A stretch of DNA of 64,000 nucleotides from Halorussus vallis (GTDB lineage Archaea; Halobacteriota; Halobacteria; Halobacteriales; Haladaptataceae): NCBI RefSeq assembly GCF_024138165.1, contig NZ_CP100001.1:186001-250000 (forward strand), written 5' to 3'. The position numbers and the translations under genes are program-made. The notes under the pieces were generated by a model. The model saw only the letters and a program-made list of their open reading frames with translations, had not been told where the DNA came from and searched no databases. Shown here one piece after another: positions 8,093-17,039 of the stretch; the first letter of the stretch is position 1; the number at the start of each line of letters is the position of its first letter.

Positions 8093-11000
8093 ATGAATGT
8101 AAACAGAGCAACGATTGCGAGCGTCGCGCTGACGCTGCTGGTCGTCGTGTCCGCGATTCCGACCGGACTCGTCGGACTCACCGGGACCGCGAGGGCGGAC
8201 AACCCCGGCGGCGACTGGTACACCATCCGTCAGAGCGGCGAATGTATGGAAGTGCGGGCGTTCCCCGCCGACCATCCGAAGATGGTCCCCGAGGTCGTCG
8301 TTCGGGGGACGAACACGGTCGGCGACGTGACCGGCCCGTACAAGGACGAGGACTGGAACGGTCCCGAAACCATCGAGTCCATCATGGACTACCGCTACCG
8401 AGACGGCGACCAGGGCCAGACCAGTTACTACGCGCCGTACCTCAACAACCAGTACCGCTACGAGCCGTGGGAGTACGGCACCTACGGGCTGTACAACTGG
8501 TCGGCCAACGGCGAAAGCCACATGTTCTTCTACGAGAACGCCGACGGCGACGTGAGCATGGTCCTCCGCCACGACCGGATCTACGAGGAAACCGGAATCG
8601 CCTCTCACCGGAAGTACAACGGCGTCTACGGTAACGTCTCGGGCGACGGCTTCTTCGAGGAGTCGCCCGGCGGCGGTCGGGCCGACTTCACGTTCGACGG
8701 CCTCCCGAGCGGTGAGTGGGCGTACATCGACGATATGTACCGGCGCGCGGACATGGACGACGTCTACAACGACACCTCAGGGACCCGCTACGGCCACCGC
8801 GAGGCCAACTACACCTCCGAACCGCTCCGCGCGTACGATCCGACCGAGGACGGGGACACCTTCGACGTGCACTGGGAGTGGGGCCACGGCGGCACAGACG
8901 GTGGCGCCTACCGCGGTATGCAGAACCTCAACGGCGAAGCGCTCACCATCGACCCCGGATTCAGCAACGTCAATTCGTGGAAGGTCCGGACCAACGACGG
9001 CTCCGAGAACGGCGAGATGAAGACGCTTCAGATGGACCAGTCCCTCACCATCGAGGAGGGACGCAACTGCCTCGACTCGGACCTGAGCGCCGAACCGAGC
9101 GACACCGAGGCGGGCGGCGAGGTCACCTTCACCGCGTCGGGCGGCGGCGACGAGTACGCGTGGGACTTCGACGGTGACGGTGAGGTCGACGCGAACTCCA
9201 CGTCGAACCAGATCACCCACACGTACAACGCGAGCGGAACCGTTACCGCCGGGGTCACCATCACCGCCGACGGGGAGACGATAACCGCGTCCACGGAGGT
9301 GACGGTCGGGCCGAGCGAACCACCCTCGGCGAGCATCGGCGTGAGCGAAGGCGACGGCGAGAACGTGCCCGAACACCACGCCGTGGGCGAGCAACTCGTC
9401 TTCCAGGCCAACGCCTCCGACGAGGGTAGCGGCGTCACCAGCGACTACGTCTGGCGGGTCGACGGGGGCGAGAACCGGACCGGCGGCGACACCTTCACCC
9501 ACGCCTTCAGCGAGGCCGGCACGCACACCGTCAGCGTGACCGTCACCGACGGCGTCGGCAACCAGCGGACCGTCTCGACGGAGGTCGAGGTCGACGAACC
9601 CGACGGGACGAACCCCGAGGCTCGCGCCACGGCGACCCCGACGCGCCTGGAGGCGGGCGCGCCCGTCACCTTCAACGCCAGCGAGAGCACCGACAACTGG
9701 GGCGTCGCCTCCTACCGCTGGGAGTTCGAGGACGGCGCCACCGCGAACGGCGTGAACGCCACCCACGACTTCGACACGTCGGGCACTCACAACGCCACGG
9801 TGACAGTCGAGGACTACTACGGCAACACCGACACCGCGAACGTCTCCGTCGACGTGTTCGCGGCCGACACGCCCAGCATCGACCACGAGAACACGACCTT
9901 CCCGCGCAACGCGACCGAAGCCGGCACTCGGCTGACGTTCGAAGCGGTCGCGAGCGACAACGGGACGCTCACCTACGAGTGGCAGTTCCCCGGCGACGAA
10001 ACCAAGATGGGCAAGCAGGTCACCCACGAGTTCGCGGAACCCGGCGAGAAGTCGGTGCTGCTGGTGGTGCGCGACGCCGCCGGCCGCGAGGATAGAAAGG
10101 AGATGAGCGTCGAGGTGAACGCCGCGCCGGTCGCCAACCTCACGGCGTCACCCGAGATCGTCAACGCCAGCGAGACGGTCACGTTCGACGCCAGCGGGTC
10201 GAGCGCCCCCGACGGCGGGGAGATCTCGAAGTACGAGTGGGACCTCGACGGCGACGGAACGTACGACGAGGAGACGAGCGCGGAGAACACCTCCCTGTCC
10301 CACGCGTACCAGAACGGCGGCACGTTCACCGCGAAGGTCCGAGTCCACACGGAGAGCGGACTCAGCGACACCGACACCGCGCAGGTCGTCGTGAAGGAGA
10401 AGGAGGCCATCACGGACCCCGGCGGCGGTAACGGCGGGTCCGGCGGCTTCGTCGGCGGCGGTGGCGGCGGTGGCGGCACCGCCGAACCGCCGTCGGTCGT
10501 CTCGGACGTCCAGAAGCAGGGGGCGAACGCCGCGGTCGTCGACGTGCGGAACGCCCGCGCGGGCAAGACGGTCGGCGGGTCGCTCCCCGCATCGGCGGTC
10601 GCCGCCGAGACGGGCGTCTCCTTCGACCGGCTCGCGGTCACCTTCGGCGACGACGACAGTCACGCGGCGTTCCCGACGAAGGTCACCGCCGACGCGCCGA
10701 CGGGCGCGGCGGCGCTCTCGGACGCCGAGGCGCTGGCGTACCTCGAGGTCGACTCGAAGTACCTCGACGCGAGCCTCGACCGCGCGCGAGTCGAGTTCTC
10801 GGTGAACGAGAGCCGACTCGCCGGTCTGGCGAGCACCGAGGACGCGTCGCTGTACCGCTACGCCGACGGGTCGTGGGAGCGGTTGAACACCACCGTCGTC
10901 GAGCGGTCGGGCGACACCGCGCGACTGAAGGCGAGCGCCGACGGCGTCGGCACCTTCGCGGTCGGCGCGACGACCGCGCTCTCGGTCGCCGACGCGGAAC

Positions 11001-11638
11001 TCTCGCGGACGACCGTCGCGAAGGGCGGCACGGTCGAGGCGACCGTGGCGGTCGAGAACGCCGCCGACGCCGAGCGGTCGGCGACCCTCGACCTGACGCT
11101 CGGCGGCGAGCGCGTCGCGAGCGAGCAGGTGACGGTGGCCGCGGGCGAGACGAAGAACGTTACCCTGTCGGCCGACGCGCCTGCGACCGGAAGTTACGAG
11201 GTCGCGGTTTCGGGCACCGACCTCGGGTCGCTCACGGTCCAGAAGCGCCCGCCCGCAGACGCGGCGGGCGTGACCGACCTCTCGCTGAACGCCTCGACCA
11301 TCTCGGCGGGCGACTCGGTGGCCATCACCGCGACCGTCGAGAACACCGCCACCGTCGAGGTCACGAAGACCGTGACGCTGACGCTGTTCGGCGAGCAGTT
11401 GGCGACGAAGAACGTCACCGTCCCCGCGGGCGAAACCGAGCAGGTCCGGTTCGTCCAGCAGGTGGCCTCGTCGGGTGAGTACACGGTCGACGTCAACGGC
11501 GAGCGACGGAGCCTCTCGGTCCAGAGCGACCAGGAGAGCGACGGCCCCGTGGCGCCGGGAGTCCCCGGATTCGGCGTCGGCGTGACGCTGGTCGCGCTGG
11601 TCGCGGCCGCGCTCCTCGCGCGGTACCGGAGCGACTGA
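8093..11638 (+). CDS. PKD-domain surface protein with PGF-pre-PGF domain and PGF-CTERM anchor
   Basis: An 1181-residue exported protein. The order is: signal peptide (1-35); a haloarchaeal N-terminal domain of unknown fold (36-325) rich in Tyr, Trp and Asp; about five PKD-type Ig-like domains (roughly 330-770) with YAWDFDGDG, YRWEFEDG and YEWDLDGDG signatures; a Gly-rich hinge (773-800); a PGF-pre-PGF domain (about 800-965); two CARDB-like domains (966-1150); and a PGF motif (1158-1160), hydrophobic helix and basic tail. The C-terminus is the PGF-CTERM signal recognised by archaeosortase A, which replaces it with a lipid anchor. It carries many N-glycosylation sequons. It is probably an S-layer-associated adhesion or matrix protein. 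Confidence 0.88.
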   Translation: MNVNRATIASVALTLLVVVSAIPTGLVGLTGTARADNPGGDWYTIRQSGECMEVRAFPADHPKMVPEVVVRGTNTVGDVTGPYKDEDWNGPETIESIMDYRYRDGDQGQTSYYAPYLNNQYRYEPWEYGTYGLYNWSANGESHMFFYENADGDVSMVLRHDRIYEETGIASHRKYNGVYGNVSGDGFFEESPGGGRADFTFDGLPSGEWAYIDDMYRRADMDDVYNDTSGTRYGHREANYTSEPLRAYDPTEDGDTFDVHWEWGHGGTDGGAYRGMQNLNGEALTIDPGFSNVNSWKVRTNDGSENGEMKTLQMDQSLTIEEGRNCLDSDLSAEPSDTEAGGEVTFTASGGGDEYAWDFDGDGEVDANSTSNQITHTYNASGTVTAGVTITADGETITASTEVTVGPSEPPSASIGVSEGDGENVPEHHAVGEQLVFQANASDEGSGVTSDYVWRVDGGENRTGGDTFTHAFSEAGTHTVSVTVTDGVGNQRTVSTEVEVDEPDGTNPEARATATPTRLEAGAPVTFNASESTDNWGVASYRWEFEDGATANGVNATHDFDTSGTHNATVTVEDYYGNTDTANVSVDVFAADTPSIDHENTTFPRNATEAGTRLTFEAVASDNGTLTYEWQFPGDETKMGKQVTHEFAEPGEKSVLLVVRDAAGREDRKEMSVEVNAAPVANLTASPEIVNASETVTFDASGSSAPDGGEISKYEWDLDGDGTYDEETSAENTSLSHAYQNGGTFTAKVRVHTESGLSDTDTAQVVVKEKEAITDPGGGNGGSGGFVGGGGGGGGTAEPPSVVSDVQKQGANAAVVDVRNARAGKTVGGSLPASAVAAETGVSFDRLAVTFGDDDSHAAFPTKVTADAPTGAAALSDAEALAYLEVDSKYLDASLDRARVEFSVNESRLAGLASTEDASLYRYADGSWERLNTTVVERSGDTARLKASADGVGTFAVGATTALSVADAELSRTTVAKGGTVEATVAVENAADAERSATLDLTLGGERVASEQVTVAAGETKNVTLSADAPATGSYEVAVSGTDLGSLTVQKRPPADAAGVTDLSLNASTISAGDSVAITATVENTATVEVTKTVTLTLFGEQLATKNVTVPAGETEQVRFVQQVASSGEYTVDVNGERRSLSVQSDQESDGPVAPGVPGFGVGVTLVALVAAALLARYRSD

Positions 11639-11722
11639 GGCGGCGATTCGCCCGTCGCGCCCGCTCCGGAACCGGGCCTTCGACGTACTTTTTTCCGTTT
11701 CACCCCCGTACGACTGTCGAGA

Positions 11723-12772
11723 ATGACCGGAAGCGATCTGACCCGCGAGAGCGGTTCGCGGGTCGACGACGACCGGGCGGACGCGTCCCCGCCGGCGGTC
11801 GGCCTCGCCGGGTCGTCGGGCGGAGCGGCGGAGCGGGTCACGAAGTGGGTCCTTCTCGACGGAAACCGCCTCGCCGTCACGGGCGCGGTGCTCGCGGCGG
11901 TGGCGACGTTCTTCTTCGCGGCGGAGTGGTTCCAGTGGTTTCCGCTGGAGCGCAGTACCCCGACGTTCTACGTGTTCAGTTCGCTCGTCAGCGGGAACCT
12001 GACGCTCATCACCGTCGTCGTCTCCATCAACCAGCTCCTGCTCGGTCGAGAACTGAAGTCGCCGGGCGAACTCCAATCGCAGATAGAGAACGTCATCGAC
12101 TACCGGGAGGAGGTCGAGGAATCGACCGGCGAGATCGCGCCGGTGAAGCCGCTGGGATTCCTTCGCCTCGTCTTCGAGGGGACTCGACAGGAGGCCCAGC
12201 GGGCCGGCGGCCTCGTCACCTACGTCCGCGAGGGCGACGCCGAGGTCCAGTCGTCCGTCGAGGACCTGGTGACGGAGTTGACCGACCACTTCGACGACCT
12301 GCTCGAACTCCTCGAAGGCGAGGACGCGAGCACGTTCGAGGTGCTGTCGGTGACGCTGAACACCAACTACGCCGAGACGATACACCGCATCCGCCGGATT
12401 CGCGCGGTCTACGGCGGCGACCTCTCCGAGGAGACGACGGACGCGCTGTCAGACCTCATCGAGAGCATCCAGCGGATCGACGTGGCCCGCCAGTACTTCA
12501 AGTCGCTGTACCTGCAGGACGAACTCTCGTCGCTGTCGCGGGTCCTGCTCTACGCCGGGATTCCCGCCGAAGTCGTCGCGGTGTCGATGCTGTTCGCGAT
12601 GACCGGCACTGCGAGCGAGATTCCGTACGACCGCGTCGCGCTCCCGCTGGCCGTGACCGTCGGCTTTCTGCCGCTGGCGTTGCTGTTCGCGTTCATCGTC
12701 CGGACCGCGACCGTCACCCAGCGGACCGCCGCGACGATTCCGTTTACGACCCCGGAACAGGAAGAGCAGTGA
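11723..12772 (+). CDS. Four-helix membrane protein of unknown function
   Basis: A 349-residue protein with two transmembrane segments near residues 50-70 and 87-107, a cytosolic acidic helical region (about 110-270, with DLVTELTDHFDDLLELLEG) and two more segments near 275-295 and 305-325. I recognise no family motif. It stands alone, in the same direction as the flanking genes and about 80 bases from each. Confidence 0.7.
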   Translation: MTGSDLTRESGSRVDDDRADASPPAVGLAGSSGGAAERVTKWVLLDGNRLAVTGAVLAAVATFFFAAEWFQWFPLERSTPTFYVFSSLVSGNLTLITVVVSINQLLLGRELKSPGELQSQIENVIDYREEVEESTGEIAPVKPLGFLRLVFEGTRQEAQRAGGLVTYVREGDAEVQSSVEDLVTELTDHFDDLLELLEGEDASTFEVLSVTLNTNYAETIHRIRRIRAVYGGDLSEETTDALSDLIESIQRIDVARQYFKSLYLQDELSSLSRVLLYAGIPAEVVAVSMLFAMTGTASEIPYDRVALPLAVTVGFLPLALLFAFIVRTATVTQRTAATIPFTTPEQEEQ

Positions 12773-12851
12773 CGGGCGGCGACGTGGTACAGACTCGGGA
12801 CGTTCGACGCCGATAATAAAGGCTATTAACTCAGCCGGCCTGTTTTAATAC

Positions 12852-13280
12852 GTGACCGTCGTCAGTATCTCGATGCCCGACGAACTGCTGGAGCGCGTGG
12901 ACGACTTCGCCGGCGAACACGGCTACACCGGCCGGAGCGAGGTGTTCCGGGAGGCCGCGCGCAACCTCCTCGGGGAGTTCGAGGACAAGAAACTGGAGGA
13001 CCGCAAACTGATGGGCGTGGTGACGGTGCTGTTCGACTACGAGAGCACCGGCGTCGAAGAGCGGATGATGCACCTGCGACACGACCACGACGAACTCGTC
13101 ACCTCCAACATCCACAACCACGTCGGCGACCACTACTGCATGGAACTGTTCATCCTCGAAGGGACGCTGGCCGACATCTCGACGTTCGTCGGCAAGATAC
13201 GGGCGACCAAGGACACGCTCACGGTCGACTACTCGGTGACGCCAGTCGACGGGTTCGGTCCGATGACGACCGTCGAGTAG
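12852..13280 (+). CDS. nikR: NikR nickel-responsive regulator
   Basis: A 142-residue ribbon-helix-helix repressor with the NikR ligand-binding domain. The N-terminal [16 protein letters not shown] and [13 protein letters not shown] form the RHH DNA-binding unit. The nickel ligands match E. coli NikR spacing exactly: His77, His88, His90 and Cys96 (H-x10-H-x-H-x5-C). It should repress nickel uptake genes when nickel is bound; none are in this window. The start is GTG, with a TTTTAATA tract immediately before it. Confidence 0.93.
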   Translation: MTVVSISMPDELLERVDDFAGEHGYTGRSEVFREAARNLLGEFEDKKLEDRKLMGVVTVLFDYESTGVEERMMHLRHDHDELVTSNIHNHVGDHYCMELFILEGTLADISTFVGKIRATKDTLTVDYSVTPVDGFGPMTTVE

Positions 13281-13310
13281 GTCCGGTCGTGAGTCGGTCC
13301 GGCGGCGCAT

Positions 13311-13661
13311 CTACTGATTCTGTGATTGGCCAGGCGCTACGAGCAAGGAGTACAGCAGGAGGCACAGACCGACGATCTCGCTGATTCTACTGATCAGCGG
13401 AAGGTAGAACGCGTAGACTTGGGGTCGGAAACCGACGTCCTGGCCGAGCGAGTTCACGCCGATCGAGAGGGCCATCGGGACGACGGTGATAAGGCAGAGC
13501 CCACTTGCGAGATACAGCATTCGGATGCTGTCGTTCCGTCGGTATCCCGAATAGGCGTGAAAGACGATGAACAGCGCTAGCCCGGTCGCAACGAGTGTCA
13601 CCGAGAGCAGTAGCAGATACTCGGACTGAGACTGGACGCTACCCATCTGCATCGCGGTCAT
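13311..13661 (-). CDS. Small membrane protein paired with a winged-helix regulator
   Basis: A 116-residue protein with three hydrophobic segments. Its ATG shares one base with the TGA of the upstream HTH gene (TGATG), so I chose the start at 13661 rather than one five codons upstream. The arrangement helix, YxxxxSxRMLYLASG, helix, helix resembles the protein at 26926-27204, so both belong to one haloarchaeal family. Such genes often sit next to an ArsR-like HTH gene, as here; the role is unknown. Confidence 0.7.
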   Translation of the reverse strand: MTAMQMGSVQSQSEYLLLLSVTLVATGLALFIVFHAYSGYRRNDSIRMLYLASGLCLITVVPMALSIGVNSLGQDVGFRPQVYAFYLPLISRISEIVGLCLLLYSLLVAPGQSQNQ

Positions 13662-14008
13662 CAGAGACCCTCCCACATCTCGGTGAAGCGATCAGCGAGG
13701 TGTCCAGTCGCCCTCTCGGAGATCGTCACCTCGAACCCGTCACCGGTGAGTTTTACGGTGAGTTCGTCCAATCGCGCTTCGTACATACTGTAATAATTGC
13801 CATCGGGCTGTGGAATCCGTCGTTCCGCGAGGAGTCCACAGTCGACGAGACGTTCGACACGGCGATACACCGTGGAAATCGAGACGTCGCAATCCTCGCT
13901 GAGTTCCTTTGCGGACATCGCCGTGTTCCTCGTCCGTCGAAGAATCTCCTTGGAGTAACTGTCATCGAGGAGAGCCAGTATCTCGTCGGTATCTGGTTCA
14001 TCGGTCAC
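13661..14008 (-). CDS. ArsR-like winged-helix transcriptional regulator
   Basis: A 115-residue cytosolic protein with an ArsR/wHTH domain: LLDDSYSKEILRRT, then AMSAKELSEDCDVSISTVYRRVERLVDCGLL as the helix-turn-helix and a wing. The GTG at 14008 puts the conserved domain at the N-terminus; the open frame extends about 26 codons further upstream to an ATG at 14086. It is co-transcribed with the small membrane protein. Base composition here is more AT-rich than the surroundings. Confidence 0.75.
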   Translation of the reverse strand: MTDEPDTDEILALLDDSYSKEILRRTRNTAMSAKELSEDCDVSISTVYRRVERLVDCGLLAERRIPQPDGNYYSMYEARLDELTVKLTGDGFEVTISERATGHLADRFTEMWEGL

Positions 14009-14129
14009 GAGTATCTTCCCCCGTGCGAAGCGACCTGGTAGCCGTTCGCGGCGAACGACCGGGTGGGACGTCGCGGATAGATTCATGTTGGGGACTCCAG
14101 GAACGTATCATTCGTCCATTGCTGTACGT

Positions 14130-14525
14130 TCACGAGTTTCGATAGACACGCGCGAACACTGCGGCGATTCCGTATTGAATGATCACGGTCACGAGGAACG
14201 CAATTCCCCCGTCGTATCGGACCGAGACGTAGGTGTGGGCGAGTTGGTAGGCCCCGATGAAGATTCCCATCGTGATGAGTGCCGCCGAGACGGTCCAGAC
14301 GACGGCAGCGCCACCGGAGTACGTGATCGGCCAGTAGTGCTCGTACGCGTACGGGATGAACACCGCGATCGCGAGCAAGAATCCGCCGGTTTCCGGCACT
14401 GAAAGTTCGATTCTAAACAGCGAGAGGAGGGCGAGAAGGGCCATCAGAACAGCGACGAGACTAACCGTAAAACTCTCTGTTAGGTCTTCTTTGAGGCGGG
14501 CACTCAGGGAGGTGTCGTGAGACAT
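14130..14525 (-). CDS. Four-helix membrane protein of unknown function
   Basis: A 131-residue hydrophobic protein with four predicted transmembrane helices and a short basic N-terminus. No family is recognised. It lies upstream of the HTH/membrane pair on the same strand, about 45 bases from the longest possible HTH start, within a slightly AT-richer block (13.3-14.9 kb) that may have been acquired separately. Confidence 0.6.
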   Translation of the reverse strand: MSHDTSLSARLKEDLTESFTVSLVAVLMALLALLSLFRIELSVPETGGFLLAIAVFIPYAYEHYWPITYSGGAAVVWTVSAALITMGIFIGAYQLAHTYVSVRYDGGIAFLVTVIIQYGIAAVFARVYRNS

Positions 14526-14575
14526 ATTCCGACCTACACACCCATATTAAATGAGTCCTACGCGAATTCGCTGGG

Positions 14576-14812
14576 TCAGCGAATCTCCTCTCGGCCTGCA
14601 GTGTGGTGACCGGCGAGCGTACTGTCTAATCGGTAGAGGACTCGGTAGAGATGGTGGCCGAGGTACGCGAGGATGAGTTCACGAACTGTTTCCGCCAGTA
14701 GCGTGACCGTACGAGCGCACCGTATCTCCACTCGAGCGAAGAAATCGATTCTCGACGAATCGGAGCAACCGTGACTTCGGGGAAGACTGCATTCGGGCGT
14801 ATTACTGGCCAA
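14576..14812 (-). CDS. Doubtful 78-residue ORF
   Basis: The open frame encodes a basic, Leu/His-rich 78-residue product with no recognised domain. Its composition is not typically haloarchaeal, and it may be a gene remnant or chance. It occupies most of the 435-bp gap between the membrane protein and the kinase; the rest (14813-14961) is AT-rich and holds AATAATAAAC (about 14910), a likely promoter element for the kinase. Confidence 0.22.
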   Translation of the reverse strand: MASNTPECSLPRSHGCSDSSRIDFFARVEIRCARTVTLLAETVRELILAYLGHHLYRVLYRLDSTLAGHHTAGREEIR

Positions 14813-14961
14813 AATTGTGACTCATCAGAAATCACGGTAAGTCCACGCCAGTCACTCTCGGAGGACTTGCCCGAAGCGCCGAACGACGGTGTTTGCGGCC
14901 AGTTCTCAGGAATAATAAACGGCAGAATGTTATTGTATCCACCCGTCATGAAGGACTGGTA

Positions 14962-16992
14962 ATGGGCGACATCCGGGTGTTGTTGGTGGACGACCGGCCG
15001 TCCGTCGCCGACCTCACCGCGACCTACCTCCGGCGGACCGGCGAGGGCATCGACGTCGTGACCGCCGGCGACGCCGAAACCGGAATCGAACGGCTCGGGA
15101 GCAAGTCCATCGACTGCGTGGTCAGCGATTACGACATGCCGGGAACCGACGGCCTCGAGTTCCTCGACGCGGTGTGGGACGTCGAACCCGACCTCCCGTT
15201 CGTACTGTTCACCGGCAAGGGTAGCGAGGAGATCGCCAGCGAGGCTATCTCCGCCGGCGTCACCGACTACCTCCAGAAGGGCATCGGAACCGACCAGTAC
15301 GAGGTGCTCGCGAACCGCATCGAGAACGCGGTCGCGCAACACCGCGCCGAGCGCCGCGCCGCCGAGGCCAACCGACAGATGCGCCGGATGTACCGCCGCA
15401 TCACCGACGCCTTCTACGCGCTCGACGACGAGTGGCGGTTCACCTACGTCAACGAGCAGGCCGCCGAGTTCCTCGACCGGTCGGCCGAGGAACTGGTCGG
15501 CGAGGACATCCGCGAGGCGTTCCCCGAGGGCGTCGGCGAGCGGTTCCACGACGCCTACGTCGAGGCCGTCGAGACGCAGGAACCCGTGACGCTGACGGCC
15601 GCGTCGGTGTTCCAACCGGGCCGGTGGGTCGAAGAGCAGGTCTTCCCCGCCGAGGACGGACTGTCGGTGTACTTCCGGGACGTGACCGAGCGCCGGCGGC
15701 GCGACCAGACGCTGAACGCGCTCCACGACGTGACCCGCGACCTCATGCAGGCCGAAACCGACCGGGAGATAGCCGACATCGTCTGCGAGGTCGCCGACAC
15801 GGTGCTCGACTTCCCGGGGACCGGCGTCCGACTGTACGACGCCGACCGCGCCGCCCTGGTCAACGTCGCACTCGGCGGCGAGTACGTCCGCGACGTCGAC
15901 TCGCGACCCACGTTCGGCGTCGAGGACTCCCCGCACGGCCGGGCGTACCGCGAGGGCGAGACGGTGACCCACGAAGTGGGTGCCGATTCGTCGTGGGGAC
16001 TCGAAGCGTTCGAGCGGACGATGTACGTCCCGATGGGCGACCACGGAGTCCTCAGCGTCGCGAAGGACGACGGCGAACCGTTCGACGATGCCGAGGTGCG
16101 ATTCGCCGAGATTCTGACCGAGAACGCCCGCGCGGCGCTCGACCGGGCCGAGCGCGAAGGCGAACTCCGCGAGCGCGAGGAGGCGCTCGAACGCCAGAAC
16201 GAACGGCTGGAGGAGTTCGCCAGCGTGGTATCCCACGACCTGCGCAACCCGTTGAACGTCGCGCGCGGCCACCTCGAACTCGCCCGCGAGACGGGCCGTG
16301 ACGAGAGCTTCGAGGTGGTCGCCGACGCCCACGACCGGATGGAGGCGCTGGTGAACGACCTGCTCGAACTCGCCCAGCAGGGCCAGACGGTCGGTGCGAC
16401 CGAGGAGGTGTCGCTGGCTGCGGTCGCCGAGCGGGCGTGGGCGAACGTGGCGACGGAGGGCGCGACCCTGAACCTGCGCGACCCTGGCACCGTCGAGGCC
16501 GACGAGGCTCGGCTCTGCAACCTCTTCGAGAACCTGTTTCGGAACAGCGTGGAGCACGGCTCCACGGACAGTCCGACCTCGTCCGACGACGCCGGCGTGA
16601 CCGTCACCGTCGCCGCAACCGAGTCAGGATTCGTCGTGACCGACGACGGGCCGGGGATTCCGGCCAACGAGCGCGAGCACGTCTTCGAGTACGGCTACTC
16701 GACCGAGGAGGACGGCATTGGCCTCGGCCTCTCCATCGTCAAGGGCATCGCCGACGCCCACGGCTGGGACCTGTCGGTGAGCGGCGAGGACGACGAACCC
16801 GGCGGGCCGGCCGCCGGCCGGCCTGCCGGGTTCGAAGGGTCGGGCGGCGTCTCCGGGGGCGACCGGCCGTCGACCGACTCGGGCGCGGCGACGTACGAGC
16901 GACCGGAGCGGGCGGAACCCGACGCCGAGGACGGGAGCGGCGACGCGAAGCGCGCGCCGACCGGCGCGCGCTTCGCGTTCGACGTTCGGTGA
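14962..16992 (+). CDS. Hybrid sensor histidine kinase: receiver-PAS-GAF-HisKA-HATPase
   Basis: A 676-residue soluble kinase of the haloarchaeal receiver-first type. Residues 1-125 are a receiver with acidic pair DD (10-11) and phospho-acceptor Asp56 in VSDYDMPG. A PAS domain follows (about 135-245, FYALDDEWRFTYVN), then GAF (about 250-400), HisKA with SHDLRNPLN (His425) and HATPase_c with DDGPGIP and GLGLSIVKG. There are no membrane helices, so it senses a cytosolic signal. The C-terminal 60 residues are a low-complexity tail containing a 16-bp inverted repeat at DNA level. I chose the ATG at 14962 because it starts exactly at the receiver. Confidence 0.88.
   Translation: MGDIRVLLVDDRPSVADLTATYLRRTGEGIDVVTAGDAETGIERLGSKSIDCVVSDYDMPGTDGLEFLDAVWDVEPDLPFVLFTGKGSEEIASEAISAGVTDYLQKGIGTDQYEVLANRIENAVAQHRAERRAAEANRQMRRMYRRITDAFYALDDEWRFTYVNEQAAEFLDRSAEELVGEDIREAFPEGVGERFHDAYVEAVETQEPVTLTAASVFQPGRWVEEQVFPAEDGLSVYFRDVTERRRRDQTLNALHDVTRDLMQAETDREIADIVCEVADTVLDFPGTGVRLYDADRAALVNVALGGEYVRDVDSRPTFGVEDSPHGRAYREGETVTHEVGADSSWGLEAFERTMYVPMGDHGVLSVAKDDGEPFDDAEVRFAEILTENARAALDRAEREGELREREEALERQNERLEEFASVVSHDLRNPLNVARGHLELARETGRDESFEVVADAHDRMEALVNDLLELAQQGQTVGATEEVSLAAVAERAWANVATEGATLNLRDPGTVEADEARLCNLFENLFRNSVEHGSTDSPTSSDDAGVTVTVAATESGFVVTDDGPGIPANEREHVFEYGYSTEEDGIGLGLSIVKGIADAHGWDLSVSGEDDEPGGPAAGRPAGFEGSGGVSGGDRPSTDSGAATYERPERAEPDAEDGSGDAKRAPTGARFAFDVR
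16943..16978. repeat. Perfect inverted repeat in the kinase tail (16-bp arms, GACC loop)
   Basis: The arms 16943-16958 and 16963-16978 are exactly complementary. The repeat lies 14 bases before the stop codon and could form a terminator-like RNA hairpin. It is similar in build to the ACC-loop palindromes at 27791 and 43244. Confidence 0.7.
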
Positions 16993-17039
16993 ACGCCCCG
17001 AAACGAGACGGCTACCCAGGAGGGACCGGTCGAGTGGCG

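Noticed and set aside
14576-14812. Transposase remnant in the AT-richer block
   Set aside because: No DDE motif, terminal inverted repeats or target duplication can be seen; kept only as a doubtful ORF.
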